64,000 nucleotides of DNA from Hymenoscyphus infarciens (lineage: Eukaryota > Ascomycota > Leotiomycetes > Helotiales > Helotiaceae): positions 287,968 through 351,967 of the forward strand of contig LLCB01000020.1 of assembly GCA_001414345.1 (NCBI GenBank), written 5' to 3'. A program made the position numbers and the translations under genes. The notes below the pieces were generated by a model that was not told the DNA's origin, ran no database searches, and worked only from the letters and a program-made list of their open reading frames with translations. The number at the start of each line of letters is the position of its first letter. Position 1 is the stretch's first letter. Positions 32,831-44,714 of this stretch are shown one piece after another.

Positions 32831-35816
32831 ATGGCGTCCTTCTTGGAGAGCTCCTACAGTTTGGTGCACCAGGACAATGCGGCAGACGTACCTTCGATGT
32901 CCGAGTTGCGGACACAGTTGGAGAAGGGAACAGATGAGAGCAAGGTGGAAACCATGAAGCGTATTCTCACAGTCATGTTGAATGGGGATCCAATGCCTCA
33001 ATTACTCATGCACATTATTCGATTCGTCATGCCTTCGAAACACAAGGCCTTGAAGAAACTCCTGTATTTCTACTATGAAATATGCCCCAAGCTAGATGCC
33101 AGCGGCAAGTTGAAGCAGGAGATGATTTTGGTTTGGTAATTATACTGGTGGCACATTTTAATGGAAAGGAAATACTAACATCCCTCATAGTAACGGTATC
33201 AGAAACGATTTACAGCATCCAAACGAATACATTCGAGGGAACACATTACGATTCTTGTGCAAGCTCCGGGAAGCTGAGCTGATTGAACCTTGTCTATCCA
33301 CCGCCCGCTCTTGTCTCGAACATCGCCATGCATATGTCCGCAAAAATGCAGTCTTTGCTGTAGCCTCCATTTTCCAACACTTCCAAAGCCTTATTCCAGA
33401 CGCCCCTGAGCTGATCGTTACCTTTTTGGAGACTGAGAGCGACCACACCTGCAAACGTAATGCTTTCGCAGCATTGGTTAGCATTAGTCACGACAGTGCG
33501 TTGACCTATTTAAGCAGCGTCTTCGATGGTATTCCAAACGCAGATGAGCTTTTGCAATTAGTCGAGCTGGAATTCATTCGCAAAGATGCCGTCCAAAACT
33601 CCCAAAACAAGGCCCGCTATTTACGTCTCATTTTTGATCTCCTGGAAGCTGGCGCCAGTACCGTGGTCTACGAGGCAGCTTCATCTCTCACTGCATTGAC
33701 CAGCAACCCTGTGGCCGTTAAGGCCGCTGCTTCAAAATTTATTGAGCTCAGCATTAAAGAGGCCGACAACAATGTCAAGCTTATTGTGTTGGACCGAGTT
33801 GATCATCTAAGGCAGAAGAATGAAGGTGTTCTCGATGATTTGACGATGGAAATTCTTAGAGTACTTTCAAGTCCAGATATCGATGTGCGACGGAAAGCCT
33901 TGGGCATTGCCTTGGAGATGGTTTCCAGCAAGAATGTTGAGGAGGTCGTTTTACTGCTGAAGAAGGAATTGACCAAGACCGTGGACCAAGAGTACGAAAA
34001 GAACAACGAATACCGACAATTGCTGATCCACTCAATACACCAATGTGCAATCAAATTTTCCGAGGTTGCTGCCAGCGTGGTCGATTTATTGATGGACTTT
34101 ATTGCCGATTTCAACAACACCTCAGCGGTCGATGTCATTTCCTTCGTCAAAGAGGTGGTTGAGAAGTTCCCCAAGTTGCGTGCCGGGATTGTTGAGCGCC
34201 TCGTCTCTACCTTGAGCGAGGTTCGTGCTGGTAAAGTATATCGAGGCGCACTTTGGATTGTGGGAGAATATTCTCTTGAGGCCCATGATATCAGAGATGC
34301 GTGGAAACGTATTCGGGCTAGTTTGGGTGAAATTCCAATCCTGGCATCAGAACAACGACTTTTGGACGAGGTTGCCGAAGGACATGAGCCACCCAAGGAC
34401 GACCAGATTAACGGCAACGGTCATTCGAAAGCAGCCCCTACTGGATCACGCCGTGTCCTTGCCGATGGTACTTATGCAACTGAGAGTGCTCTTACAAGCA
34501 CATCTGCTGCTGCTGCAAAATTAGAGGCCGTCAAGGCAGCCCAAAAGCCCCCTCTTCGTCAACTTATCCTCGACGGAGATTATTATCTCGCTTCCGTTTT
34601 GTCATCCACACTCACTAAACTTGTCATGCGACATTCGGAAATTTCTAAGGATGTCGCTCGCACCAATGCACTCCGTGCGGAGGCAATGCTTATCATGATT
34701 TCCATCATCCGTGTTGGACAATCGCAATTCGTCAAAGCCCCTATTGACGAGGACTCTGTTGACAGAATCATGTCTTGTGTCAGGTCCCTTGCCGAGTTTG
34801 CACAGAACAAGGAGCTCGAGACAGTCTTCCTTGATGACACACGCAAAGCTTTCAGGGCTATGGTGCAAGTTGAAGAGAAGAAGCGTGCCGCAAAAGAGGC
34901 TCAAGAAAAAGCCAAGACCGCTGTACAGGTCGACGATGTTGTTTTAATTCGTCAGTTAGCAAAGAAGAATGCTGGCGACGGTACTGACGAGATTGAGCTT
35001 GACCTGGAGAAGGCCACTGGTGGAGACTCTGCCGTTGAGGATTTGTCTTCCAAACTCAGTCGTGTTGTCCAACTTACTGGATTCTCGGATCCAGTCTACG
35101 CGGAGGCATATGTCAAGGTTCACCAATTTGATATTGTCCTCGATGTTCTCCTGGTCAACCAAACAACCGAGACCCTCCAAAATCTCTCAGTGGAATTCGC
35201 AACACTAGGTGATCTTAAAGTTGTAGAGAGACCTACCACACAGAATCTTGGACCCTACGACTTCCAGAACGTCCAAACCACCATCAAGGTTTCATCGACT
35301 GATACTGGTGTTATTTTCGGCAACGTTGTTTACGATGGTGCTAGTTCTACTGAGAACAATGTGGTCATCCTGAATGATGTCCACGTTGATATCATGGATT
35401 ACATCCAGCCAGCAGTCTGCACGGAAACCCAATTCCGAACCATGTGGACCGAGTTTGAGTGGGAGAACAAGGTCAACATCAACTCCAAGGCTAAGTCATT
35501 ACGGGATTTCCTGACGCAATTGATGGCATGCACGAATATGAGTTGTTTGACACCCGAGGCGTCTTTGAAGGGTGACTGCCAATTTTTGAGCGCGAATTTA
35601 TACGCACGAAGCGTGTTTGGTAAGTTCACTCGGACTATTGAATTCTAACAGGACTAACTGGTTGTAGGCGAGGATGCACTGGCAAACTTGAGCATCGAAA
35701 AAGAGGGAGACGATGGACCGGTTACCGGCTTTGTCCGCATTCGAAGTAGATCTCAAGGTCTGGCACTCAGCTTGGGGTCACTAAAGGGCCTGAACAAGGT
35801 CGGTGAGGTAGCTTGA
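32831..35816 (+). CDS. SEC26: coatomer subunit beta (SEC26); frameshift in last exon as given
   Basis: Exons 32831-33135, 33191-35619 and 35669-35816. Beta-COP is a structural subunit of the COPI coat for Golgi-to-ER traffic. The N-terminal adaptin-like HEAT solenoid starts [15 protein letters not shown] and includes [18 protein letters not shown] linker with GNGHSK...[16 protein letters not shown] leads to the C-terminal appendage ([36 protein letters not shown]). Exon 3 reads [11 protein letters not shown] and then loses frame at the A-run 35698-35702: the conserved continuation [28 protein letters not shown] is in the +1-shifted frame, to a TGA at 35814-35816. Read literally, translation stops at 35782-35784 after an unrelated tail. 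With one base restored the protein would be about 961 residues. Confidence 0.93.
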
Positions 35817-37019
35817 GTGGGAGGAGGGTTGATGTTAGTGAACTAGCCGATCGTGGATGACCCCCTTTTTTAGAAAGGCACTTGTCAGACTCGTACCACT
35901 TCTTAATGAGATATATGAGAGAAGAGCAGAAAGGCGCTGAGTGAACAGGACTCAATTCAGCGCCCCCAGAAATATTTTGTCGAGTAGGCCAGGCCCTTTT
36001 TCCATGTTCATCATTATGAATGCGCGTGGTAAAAAGCGAAAAGGAGTTTTTTATCTAGAATCTTTGGTGTGGAGGGGTTGAAAATGAAGCAAGATTTTTT
36101 GAATCTCGTGAGTCTGCTTTTGATGGATGATTGTTGGTAATCTGGTCGTTCGTAAGACCTTACCTTACTGTGAAGAAGTAGGTAAGACCCTGCATGAGGG
36201 AGGCGTGGGTGTTGAATGCCAGGGTCAGGTAAGTACGAGATTGAGAAATTCCCAAGGTACCGGCACCGATTTTTCGACCGGTTCGCATGAGTCCTTAAAA
36301 GCCGGATTTTGATGCTTGTACTCTATTGAGATGTTGGAGGAGAAAAGGGGGTGTATTGTAGTCGGCACTTGGTTTGTTTAGCACATGAAATTCTGCATGC
36401 ATGAGAGATAGTTCTCAGATAAAAGATGACCCCTCACCTCCTTCTTTACCCCCGGTCTCTTCAGAGATCCTCGGTTCACTAGTGGCGTATCTGGTTATTT
36501 TCTTCTTGCTATACGAGCTGTTTTCTCGAGATGGATTGTTGGCGGAGGCCCGCGGACCTTCAGTTAGTTATTGATTTCTTCTACGTACGAATAGTTAATG
36601 TTTAGCGGAGAAGTTGTGAGGCTATTTTGTTAGTTAGGTACTACATGACAAGTAATTGTGGGTTCTTTAGTCCAGTAGCTCTGGTGGACTTATTGTAAGC
36701 CGCGGTCGCAGGACTATTGGTACAGGTACAAGTACTAAATAGGCCTAGCGATCATCATCTACTGCTCCTCTGGCACTTTTCTGGCGCGGGGGATCCTGAA
36801 AAAGGCAAGTCGGGTCATTATCATATGCAAGGTGGAAGGAACATGGTGGTCGTACAGGTGCAGGTGATCCACATGTATCTCGGCATCTTTTTTGGTGTCT
36901 CGGTCCGGCTGGTTTAAGAACGTCACCCTCTCTCTGTAACCTCTTGTTGCTCTACCCTTTATTTTACCCACCCCAAACCCGTCGACCATGATCGCGGGAA
37001 CACATTATTTCAAGACGAT
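35817..37019. other. intergenic, ~1.2 kb
   Basis: 3' flank of SEC26 and promoter of the kinase gene. A small cluster of TGGTACAGGTACAAGTAC-like sequence lies at 36717-36735. No gene recognised. Confidence 0.5.
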
Positions 37020-38762
37020 ATGACCGATTCGATTCCACTGTCCGCCGACAACCCTTTTGTCGATCCTAATCCTTCTTTTGACGAGAATGGGAGAGGGAAC
37101 TCGTTCGCGGTCGATGCGACACTTGCCCTGGGGAAGAATGCATCGCTGACTTTGGGGACGGATGCTTTGATTGTGTTAGGTGAGGCACCTATACACTTTA
37201 GGTGAAATGGTAGAGCTGATAGGAATAGACGAATCGTTCGAGGAGAAGAATTATAGTAATTGCTTCGGCTTGTGGCAATCCGGTATGTTCGGATCCCATT
37301 CATCTTTCGAACCAAACAACAACTAATAGACATGCAATAGGTACTGCGAATACACGCGCCATTCCCTTTTACAACATCCTTTGGGCGGAACTGGTGGATT
37401 CCGTGCTTACGATTCAATATGCCTCGCCTCTTTCCAAGACCGTTGTTAGAGCCGCTACGATGAGTTACCCCGTGGAATACCAGATGGTGGAACAGGTCAA
37501 CAAATGGGTTTATAAATTGCTGGATAGATCGTATGGCGAATCGCAGATGAAGAAGAGGGTTAAGGTGCTGGTTAATCCACATAGCGGCAAGGGGAGCGCG
37601 GAGAAATGGTATGCGCGCGATATCCTACCTTTACTCAACGCTTCCAATTGTTCCATCGATATGGTCAAGACCAAATACCAAGGGGAAGCGGTGGAAATTG
37701 CAGAGAACTTGGATATCGAGGCTTTTGATGTGGTGGCTGCATGTTCCGGCGATGGTCTGCCACATGAAGTCTTCAACGGACTAGGGAAACGATCGAATGC
37801 TAAGAGGGCATTGGCAAAGATTGCTGTCGTCAACTTACCTTGTGGGAGTGGAAATGCCATGAGTTGTAATTTGAACGGAACGGATAGTCCGAGTTTGGCT
37901 ACTTTGGCTATGATCAAAGGGATACCTACGCCTCTGGATTTAATCTCCATCACCCAGGGCGAAACCCGGACTCTCAGTTTCTTATCACAATCTGTTGGTA
38001 TTGTAGCAGAATCCGATTTGGCAACGGAGAATTTACGTTGGATGGGGCAGATGAGGTTTTATTACGGGTTTTTAACACGATTACTCGGCAAGACGGTTTA
38101 TCCTTGTGATATCGCTGTTAAAGTCGCCATTGAAGATAAGCCATCGATAAGGGAGCATTATAAGAAGGAGAAGAATAATCGAGAGCCGGCTAGTGAGAGA
38201 AGGGGGTATAAATTTCTAATCGACGATGATGCTTCTGCTACCAGTGGTCCTGAGGATGCTCTACCGCCTTTACGGTATGGAACGATAAATGACAAGCTGC
38301 CAGATGGATGGGATCTAGTCCCCTACGACCAACTAGGAAATTTCTACTGCGGAAACGTAAGTTTCCCCTCCACTCCAATTTATTCCCTCCAATATCCCGT
38401 CCGATCGGCCTAACAAACCTCTACAGATGGCGTACATGGCAGCAGACGCAAACTTCTTCCCCCCAGCCCTCCCCAGTGACGGCTACATGGACCTAATCTG
38501 CATCAACGGGAACATCTCGCGTCTCTCGGCCCTCAAAATGCTCCTCAGCGTCGAAGACAACAAGTTCTTCGATATCCCAGCCGTCTCATATCGTAAGATC
38601 TTGGGGTATCGCATTATTCCCAAGAATCAGGCGGATGGGTATATCAGTATTGATGGGGAACGGGTGCCGTTCCAGCCGTTTCAGGCGGAGGTGCATAAGG
38701 GCTTGGGGACGGTCTTGAGTAAGAGTGGGCATCTTTATGAGAGTCCCGGGCCTTTGATTTGA
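37020..38762 (+). CDS. LCB4: sphingoid long-chain-base kinase (sphingosine kinase, LCB4/LCB5 type)
   Basis: Exons 37020-37179, 37229-37282, 37341-38356 and 38427-38762 encode 521 residues. It phosphorylates sphingoid bases to long-chain-base phosphates. The DAGK catalytic fold begins at RVKVLVNPHSGKGSAEKW (about 143-160). The ATP-binding/catalytic loop CSGDGLPHEVFNGL follows at about 206-219, then PCGSGNAM. The substrate-side motif SFLSQSVGIVAESDLATENLRWMG and the C-terminal GYMDLICINGNISRLSALKML and DGERVPFQPFQAEVHKGLG strands are all as in fungal Lcb4. It is shorter than yeast Lcb4 (624) because the N-terminal extension is compact. Exon 2 is only 54 nt. The fourth exon begins at its own ATG triplet, but the frame continues from exon 3. 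It is convergent with RRP1. Confidence 0.93.
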
Positions 38763-39451
38763 GCAGAATCTGGGAGAGATGTGATTTTTTTGAGAGATGA
38801 GGGGGAAGCTTTTTTTGTTTTGAATTTGGAATCTACAATTTGGGGTGGCGTTTTCTTTCTCTTTCTTATGTTGTAATATCGGCAGAGCTCAAGTTTATTT
38901 TGATTGCCAGAAGATACCCAGAGATGGCCCTCGTCGTGGGAGAGGGGGGCGAAGGCGAAATGAAAAGATGGTATATGCGTTTAGAAGGAGGAATTGGGGG
39001 TTTTTTCCTGTATATTTGTTCGCATTATAAAAAGGGATTTGGCATATAATGAGATTTGATTTGCAGTATTTATTTTTGGCCTTCCTGAACGCAACTCTTG
39101 AGTGGAGAGAAAGCAGAAAATGAGAGTTATTACTCTAGTTTACTCGTTTCTCCACCCGAATTGCTGCTCAACAAACAACTTTAACAACAGCCAGGTTTTC
39201 GCGGAGAACTTGAGAGAAGAATCAACCCATCAGTCCCCGTCTCCACCTCCTGGGATCCCAGGCGGATTGGAAAAAGATATTTTTAGCTTTTCCGTAATGT
39301 TTTCCCGTCACAAAAAAGAAGAAGGAAGATAATAAAATCTGAATTACATTTTGCCTATCCTGAACGCCTTGCTGATGCCATGAAAAAAAAAAGTTCCCTC
39401 CCAAGATCCTCCATAAATGCAAACCCCCTCTACCAGATCTCTCGCAAAAAA
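38763..39451. other. convergent 3' flanks (LCB kinase / RRP1)
   Basis: About 690 bp between two convergent stops; G- and A-rich tracts only. No gene recognised. Confidence 0.5.
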
Positions 39452-40228
39452 CTAATCATCGAAACCAGCCCACTCACTCCCCGTATCCACTTCCTTCGGC
39501 GCAGCTTTCTCATTCCCAGGTATCCTCTCATCGCCCAACGCATCTTTCGCCTTAATCCTAACCGTCTTTGTCGGACTCCCCTCTCTCAGTTTGACCAAAG
39601 GCGCCATGAGTTGATCCAGTATCACGCCCGAGACGTTCATGTCCTCCAATAACCCCATCTTCTCAAGCTCATCGACGTAGATGTCTATTACGTGGAATCG
39701 TAGACCCATTGGTATCCTCTGATCCTCGACGTTTAGGGGTATTTCTTCCATTACTGCCAATACCTCCTCCACCCTCTCCTTCTCCCAGTTTGCAGTTTGC
39801 AGAACGACGAATGTGGAATGCAGATATCGGCGCACGAGCAAGAGGAATTTCTCCATTCGGAGAACATCGATGTTGTTCCACTCCCGAGCCATGGTTTGCC
39901 AAAAAGCGCGCAGGAAGGGGACGAGGGTTGCGCTGGGGAGGATCTCGAGGAGCGATGCGAGGGAGGTGGCGAGGTTTTGTTGGGGGATTGGACGGTCTGA
40001 GAGCCAGAGGGAGTAGAAGAGGCCTTTGTGCAGTTTGAGGAGTTCCAGGGGGGGGAGTTGGCGTCGGCCGGAGAGGTAGGTTTGTAGGGAGAGGAGAGCT
40101 TTGTCACGGGTTGGTCGGTCTGTGATAGTTAGTTGGATTAGAGGTTGAGGAAGGGGGGGGGGAGGGGAGGTACCATTTGCGGCTAGTTGTTTTACGAAGG
40201 GGGTTTCTTGAATTGAGGAGTCTTCCAT
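39452..40228 (-). CDS. RRP1: ribosomal RNA processing protein 1 (RRP1/NOP52)
   Basis: Exons 40228-40174 and 40119-39452 encode 240 residues. Rrp1/Nop52 is a nucleolar factor of 27S pre-rRNA processing and 60S assembly. The intron (54 nt) restores FVKQLAANDRPTRDKALLSLQTYLSG, the family opening, and has a GTACCT donor, CTAAC branch and CACAG acceptor. LHKGLFYSLWLSDRPIPQQNLATSLASL and FLRAFWQTMAREWNNIDVLRMEKFLLLVRRYL follow, the core Nop52 helices, then GLRFHVIDIYVDELEK. The C-terminal basic extension seen in animal Nop52 is reduced to a short tail ending EWAGFDD. Because the intron is a multiple of three and stop-free, an unspliced reading adds 18 Pro/Leu-rich residues and is unlikely. Reading on to upstream ATGs (to 40384) is not supported. 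Confidence 0.93.
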   Translation of the reverse strand: MEDSSIQETPFVKQLAANGTSPPPPLPQPLIQLTITDRPTRDKALLSLQTYLSGRRQLPPLELLKLHKGLFYSLWLSDRPIPQQNLATSLASLLEILPSATLVPFLRAFWQTMAREWNNIDVLRMEKFLLLVRRYLHSTFVVLQTANWEKERVEEVLAVMEEIPLNVEDQRIPMGLRFHVIDIYVDELEKMGLLEDMNVSGVILDQLMAPLVKLREGSPTKTVRIKAKDALGDERIPGNEKAAPKEVDTGSEWAGFDD

Positions 40229-40505
40229 TTTGGAGGTTGTGGTGGGTTGTGGTGGGTTGAAGATTGAGGGTGTTGATGGAGGGGAAGCTTTGGATGAGAT
40301 GCGATAAGATTGAGCAGAAATTATTTTTGGGCAATGTAATCCGTGCACGAGGCTAGGAGACAGCCTTGTGCGGATATCAACCAATTAAATAACAACCCCA
40401 CTTCAACGCGTTGTTGACTTCAAAACATCTCAGTTTGCGACAACTTCAGTTCTCCCATAACCCGTCACTATTTGTTTTCAATTGTGCAGGAATTCAGAAG
40501 GCACA
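40229..40505. promoter_or_regulatory. compact bidirectional promoter, RRP1 / H3K9 methyltransferase
   Basis: 277 bp lie between opposing start codons at 40228 (minus) and 40506 (plus), so both genes must share this region. No motif is assigned. Confidence 0.65.
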
Positions 40506-41604
40506 ATGAGGGAAGTTTATACTCGCCATTACAAAGGGCATCCTGATTGCGAAAATGTAAATTCCCTCTCCAATTCCTCCTTGATACTCGCGATAAATAG
40601 CTAATACTTTTAATCGCAGGGCTTCGACGAAACCTGCCACTGGTGTCAAATCTCAACCTTCTCAACCCACACCAGCGCCCACATCTCAATCGTAAACCGC
40701 GTAGACGACGAGTCCCTCCCACGCGACTTCGTGTTCATCCAATCCGCGCAACCCGGAATCAACATCGAGCTTCCAGACCCGGCGTTCTTTTCCGGCTGCG
40801 AGTGCAAGAAAAACAACAATTGCAAGACCGCCCGCTGCTCTTGTTTACAGGATATGACGGTGCTGGATGAGAATAACAAGGATGTATTCGTATATGAGAA
40901 GGGGGAGGGAGGGTATTACATGCGGGATGAGTATTTGGAGACGAGGGAGGTGATTTATGAGTGTCATGAGAGTTGCAAGTGTGATGGGGAGGGGTGTCCT
41001 AATAGGGTTGTTGGGAGGGGGAGGACGGTTCCTTTGCAGATTTTTAGGACGAGTGATGGTCGTGGATGGGGTATGTTCTCCTTTCTTCCTTTTGTAGGTT
41101 ATGGGTGGGTGGGTGCTAATATGGAAAATAGGTGTTCGAGCCCTCCAACCCATCCTCAAAGGCCAATTCATAGACCTCTACGTTGGCGAGATTCTGACCG
41201 CCGAAGAAACCGATATCCGCCGTCAAAACTCCTCCATCGCGCAAAAAAAAGACGTCTACCTCTTCGAACTAGATAAATTCAAAGACGACGCTGATCGGGA
41301 TCCCTCGCTCGCCAACACCGTCTTCGTAGATGGCGAGTTCCGCTCCGGTCCCACGCGCTTCATCAACCATAGTTGTGACCCGAATTTAAGAATTTTCGCT
41401 AGGGTGGGAGATCACGCTACGAAACGCTTTCATGATCTGGCCTTTTTCGCGGTCAAGGATATTGGGCAGGAGGAGGAGTTGACCTTTGATTATGTGGATG
41501 GGGAGGATGAGAAGCTGGAGATGGAGAAGAAGGATTTGAAGAAGAAGGCCGAGATGACGAAGTGTTTGTGCAAGAGTGGGAAGTGTAGGGGGTATCTTTG
41601 GTAG
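40506..41604 (+). CDS. dim-5: histone H3 lysine-9 methyltransferase, DIM-5/Clr4 type
   Basis: Exons 40506-40556, 40620-41070 and 41132-41604 encode 324 residues, close to Neurospora DIM-5. It methylates H3K9 and, in Neurospora, directs HP1 and DNA methylation to RIP-mutated repeats. No chromodomain is present, as in DIM-5. The pre-SET zinc cluster spans about residues 95-160 (SGCECKKNNNCKTARCSC ... YECHESCKCDGEGCPNRV). The SET domain has GWGVRA, YVGEI, FDYVDGEDEK and RFINHSCDPN at about 243-252, the AdoMet/pseudoknot motif. Post-SET CLCKSGKCRGYLW closes the third zinc site. All the expected cysteines appear present, so the enzyme looks active. Introns are 63 and 61 nt. The AT-rich, RIP-mutated block begins only a few hundred bases downstream. 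Confidence 0.95.
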
Positions 41605-44061
41605 ATATCTTCTGCCTTCTTTCTGGGATTTCTGTGTGTTTTTTCAAGGCGTTAGGGGGGGGGGGAAATTTGGGGTTTTAAGGTGGAGTTTGGGAGGAGA
41701 TGTTGCACTTGGATTGCGTCAAAGATACCCTGGTTGTTTAGATTTGATGCATCCTCTGGCTTTTTTAAATGACAAAATGAAGTCGCGAAGAATGGAAGAA
41801 TGGAAGAATGGAAGAAATCGCACTTTGAAGTATCTATATAACATACTCCAGTAGATTCGATCATTTTTTATAATTTCCCAAATTTTCTAGAGAAAGTTCA
41901 AAGTCTGAACTAATTTACTAATCCTCAATTATGGGTTTCTAATATGCTAGAATTAGTTTGTCTAGTAACTTCTCTCAATCCATTTCATTGCTTAAGAATT
42001 TTAGAGGAATTGGGAATTAGAAATGGATTTACTAGAACTTCGTAAGTGTTTTTTAAACGTCGACTTTTTATAACAAGTAAATAATCCTTGTCTTTGATTT
42101 CTTAATATTCTATTATTTATAGAGAAGGTGTTGTTTAAAGGACTTTTTTAGATTTAAGTTTATAGAGTTAGTATATAGTGAGGATGTCGATTCTTACTAC
42201 TTTTTCTTCTTATTCTGGATTTTATAGTAGACTAGATATTTTAAGAGCTTATTTAGCACGTATATCGTATATAATTTAATTTAGATATATAAGATTTATA
42301 TACGAGTATAGAGTCAAAGAGTGCTCGTATATATCTAGTTATATTATAGCTTCTTTTATAAATATATTTGCTTACTATTTAGCGCGTCGTTTATATATTA
42401 GTATATATAATCGTGAAAAGCTCCGACTTAGTAGAGTTTTAAGAATATATATATATAAATTGAATATTAAGAGGTTAAAAGAGTATATTATAGAATTTTA
42501 ATAGTAGATAAGATATCTTTATATATATATTTAAACAAAGTGCGAGTAAAAGTACGTATTATAATATAGACTAGCTAAACGTTAATAGATATTATAATAT
42601 ATATAAATATATTATATATTACTTTATTATTTTTAATAGTATATATATTAAGAAAGAACTAAGATATACGAGCTAAATAGACTCTAAACATAATCCTCTT
42701 TTTGTTATATAAGTGCTTTAAGAAGTTTAAGATTATAAAAGCTTTCTTATAACTTTGATCTTTTTTTTTTTATTACTCTAAAATCTTTAGAAAGAATAGA
42801 AAAGTTTAGTTAGAATTACGAGTTATATATAGAAGTGAATTTAGAAGTAAATCAGAGTTGAATAGTAGTAGTAAAAGAGAGAGCTTTGTTATATCTATGC
42901 TTAAAATTTAGAAGAGTAGAGATCTAGTCCGTGTCTATTTAACTTAATCTTCTCTTTCTTAAGAGTTAAACTATAACGCACGTTTGAACTAACCTACTTC
43001 TTTAAATACAGTCTAGTTCCTAGGTTCTCAAAGACAGATTAAGTAGAAATAGTTTAAAGTTAGAGGAGAAAGAACTCTTGTAAAGTCGAGAGTAGTGTTA
43101 GTACTTTTCCAAAGAGCCGTCTTTGTAAGTGAGTAGGACTGAAGTAAAAAGTAGCCTTGAAATTAATTACTATTCTTATATAAAACTTGTAACATAGCTA
43201 CTAACTACTTAAGAGTTTTATATTCTTTAGTAGTACGAGGCGAGTTCTATTACGACTTCACTTAGCGGTGTTAGTATATAAGTTGAAGTGACAGCTGTTA
43301 TATTACTAGTAGAAATAACTATAGAGAGATCAACTGTTCGTTATTGAGAACAGATTCTTAAATTAATCCTTATACTACCGATAGAGTAGAACGTAAAAGC
43401 AGAGGAAACCCTGACCTCGTCGTGCTTCTTGTCTAAGGCCTCTTAGACTTGGATATACGAATCTGTAAATTTAATCACGATGCTTATATTAACTGGCTTA
43501 TAAACAACAACTAAGAAAAGTTGAAAAGAAGGCATAAAAATATTTGGCGTCGTAAAACTAGTAGCTCCACATAGTTGTCAACGATACCAAATAATTGACT
43601 TTCTCAACTAATTTTCTAATTTTTTAGTTTAAAGAATTAATACTTTGATTTAATTAAACTTCGAGATGAGGACAATACTCTTCTTGAGATATAAGAGAGA
43701 GATAATATTTATCGCATAGTGCGTCCTCCTAAGTGAGGCCTCATTTTCCCCTAGTGGTATTAGTATAAAACTAAGATCGTGAAACCTTATATTAAGTAAT
43801 TATATATTTTTTATATATACTTCAAGCAGAGATCAAGACTATTCTGCTTATGTTAAACCCATCTAACGTTACCTCTGGAGCCTTTTTACGCTCTTTCCAC
43901 TCCTTCTCCAGTCAGTTCGTGACCTCCGTCGGAGTGAGAGGTGAGCCGGGGTGTACACTTTCCAAGACACCAAGACTCTCTGCAAGAGCCCTGCCGGCAG
44001 ACCCCAAAAAAGAAAAGGAAACCCGTACATGCCTTAAATATAAGAGAGTGCAAAAAGAAGA
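41605..44061. repeat. AT-rich, RIP-mutated repeat block
   Basis: After ~260 bp of 3' flank with a G-run (about 41656-41665) and an imperfect GAATGGAA repeat (41788-41813), the composition drops sharply to AT-rich with scarce CpA/TpG. It contains the second Harbinger-like MITE copy (42245-42684). No open frame with coding character; 43840-44061 returns to normal composition. Confidence 0.8.
42245..42684. mobile_element. PIF/Harbinger-like MITE, copy 2
   Basis: 440 bp with terminal inverted repeats GAGCTTATTTAGCACG and CGAGCTAAATAGACTC, flanked by TAA on both sides (42242-42244 and 42685-42687). Same length and ends as copy 1 at 7097-7534; they share interior motifs such as CTAGCTAAACGTT. Differences are mostly C/T and G/A, consistent with RIP. 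Confidence 0.75.
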
Positions 44062-44155
44062 TGCCTTCGGTGCGAATCGAACACACAACCTCGTCATTTC
44101 GGTTGTACAGTAGATATAATACTAGTGACGCGCTCTACCATTGAGCTACGAAGGC
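44062..44155 (-). tRNA. tRNA-Thr (AGT) with 22-nt intron
   Basis: On the minus strand the acceptor stem GCCTTCG pairs with CGAAGGC and the discriminator is A. D-arm TAGCTCAATGGTAGAGC, anticodon stem CGTCA/TGACG, and T-arm GTGTG-TTCGATT-CGCAC are all present. Loop C-T-AGT-A places anticodon AGT at 44121-44123. A 22-nt intron (44098-44119) sits after position 37, the canonical site for nuclear tRNA introns. Confidence 0.9.
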
Positions 44156-44714
44156 TTATCGCGTTTTTAGATGGAGTGCAGAGATGGTAATTTGTGTTTA
44201 TGATTGATTATACAGGTGGAGATTGTGGGGGTTTGTGGAATTGTTGTTTGTGATGAAAATTGTAGAGTGGGTTTGTAGGCACGTTGGGTGGAGAATTTCT
44301 CCGTGAAGCGGGGAAATGGGTGGATTTTTAGATGATTATGATTTGCTTTCAGTTTTGCTCTCGCAATCTGAATTACGTTTAATGATTGAAAGATTTCACT
44401 TTTTTCATTTAGAAGTGAATTGTTACGGGAACTCGCTAAGTGTATTTTCAGATTGCGCTATTCTGTCCCAACGCTAGCAAGGGCCCCTGGTATGCCAAGA
44501 GCGCCACCACGTGATTCGCCCCCTCGCCCTCCTATTCACTCTATTAGAAGCGTTTTAAAATCCTTTTATATTATATATATATATTATTACATTTCTAAAT
44601 GCTAATACTCTAGAAACTATAGATATAACTTAAATTATTACTTAAAAGTGCTTAATACTTGTAAATATATACTTAACTAGTTGAACTAACGAAACTAATA
44701 AAAATATCAACATC

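Noticed and set aside
39709..40038. Plus-strand open frames opposite RRP1
   Set aside because: Antisense shadows of the conserved Nop52 coding sequence.
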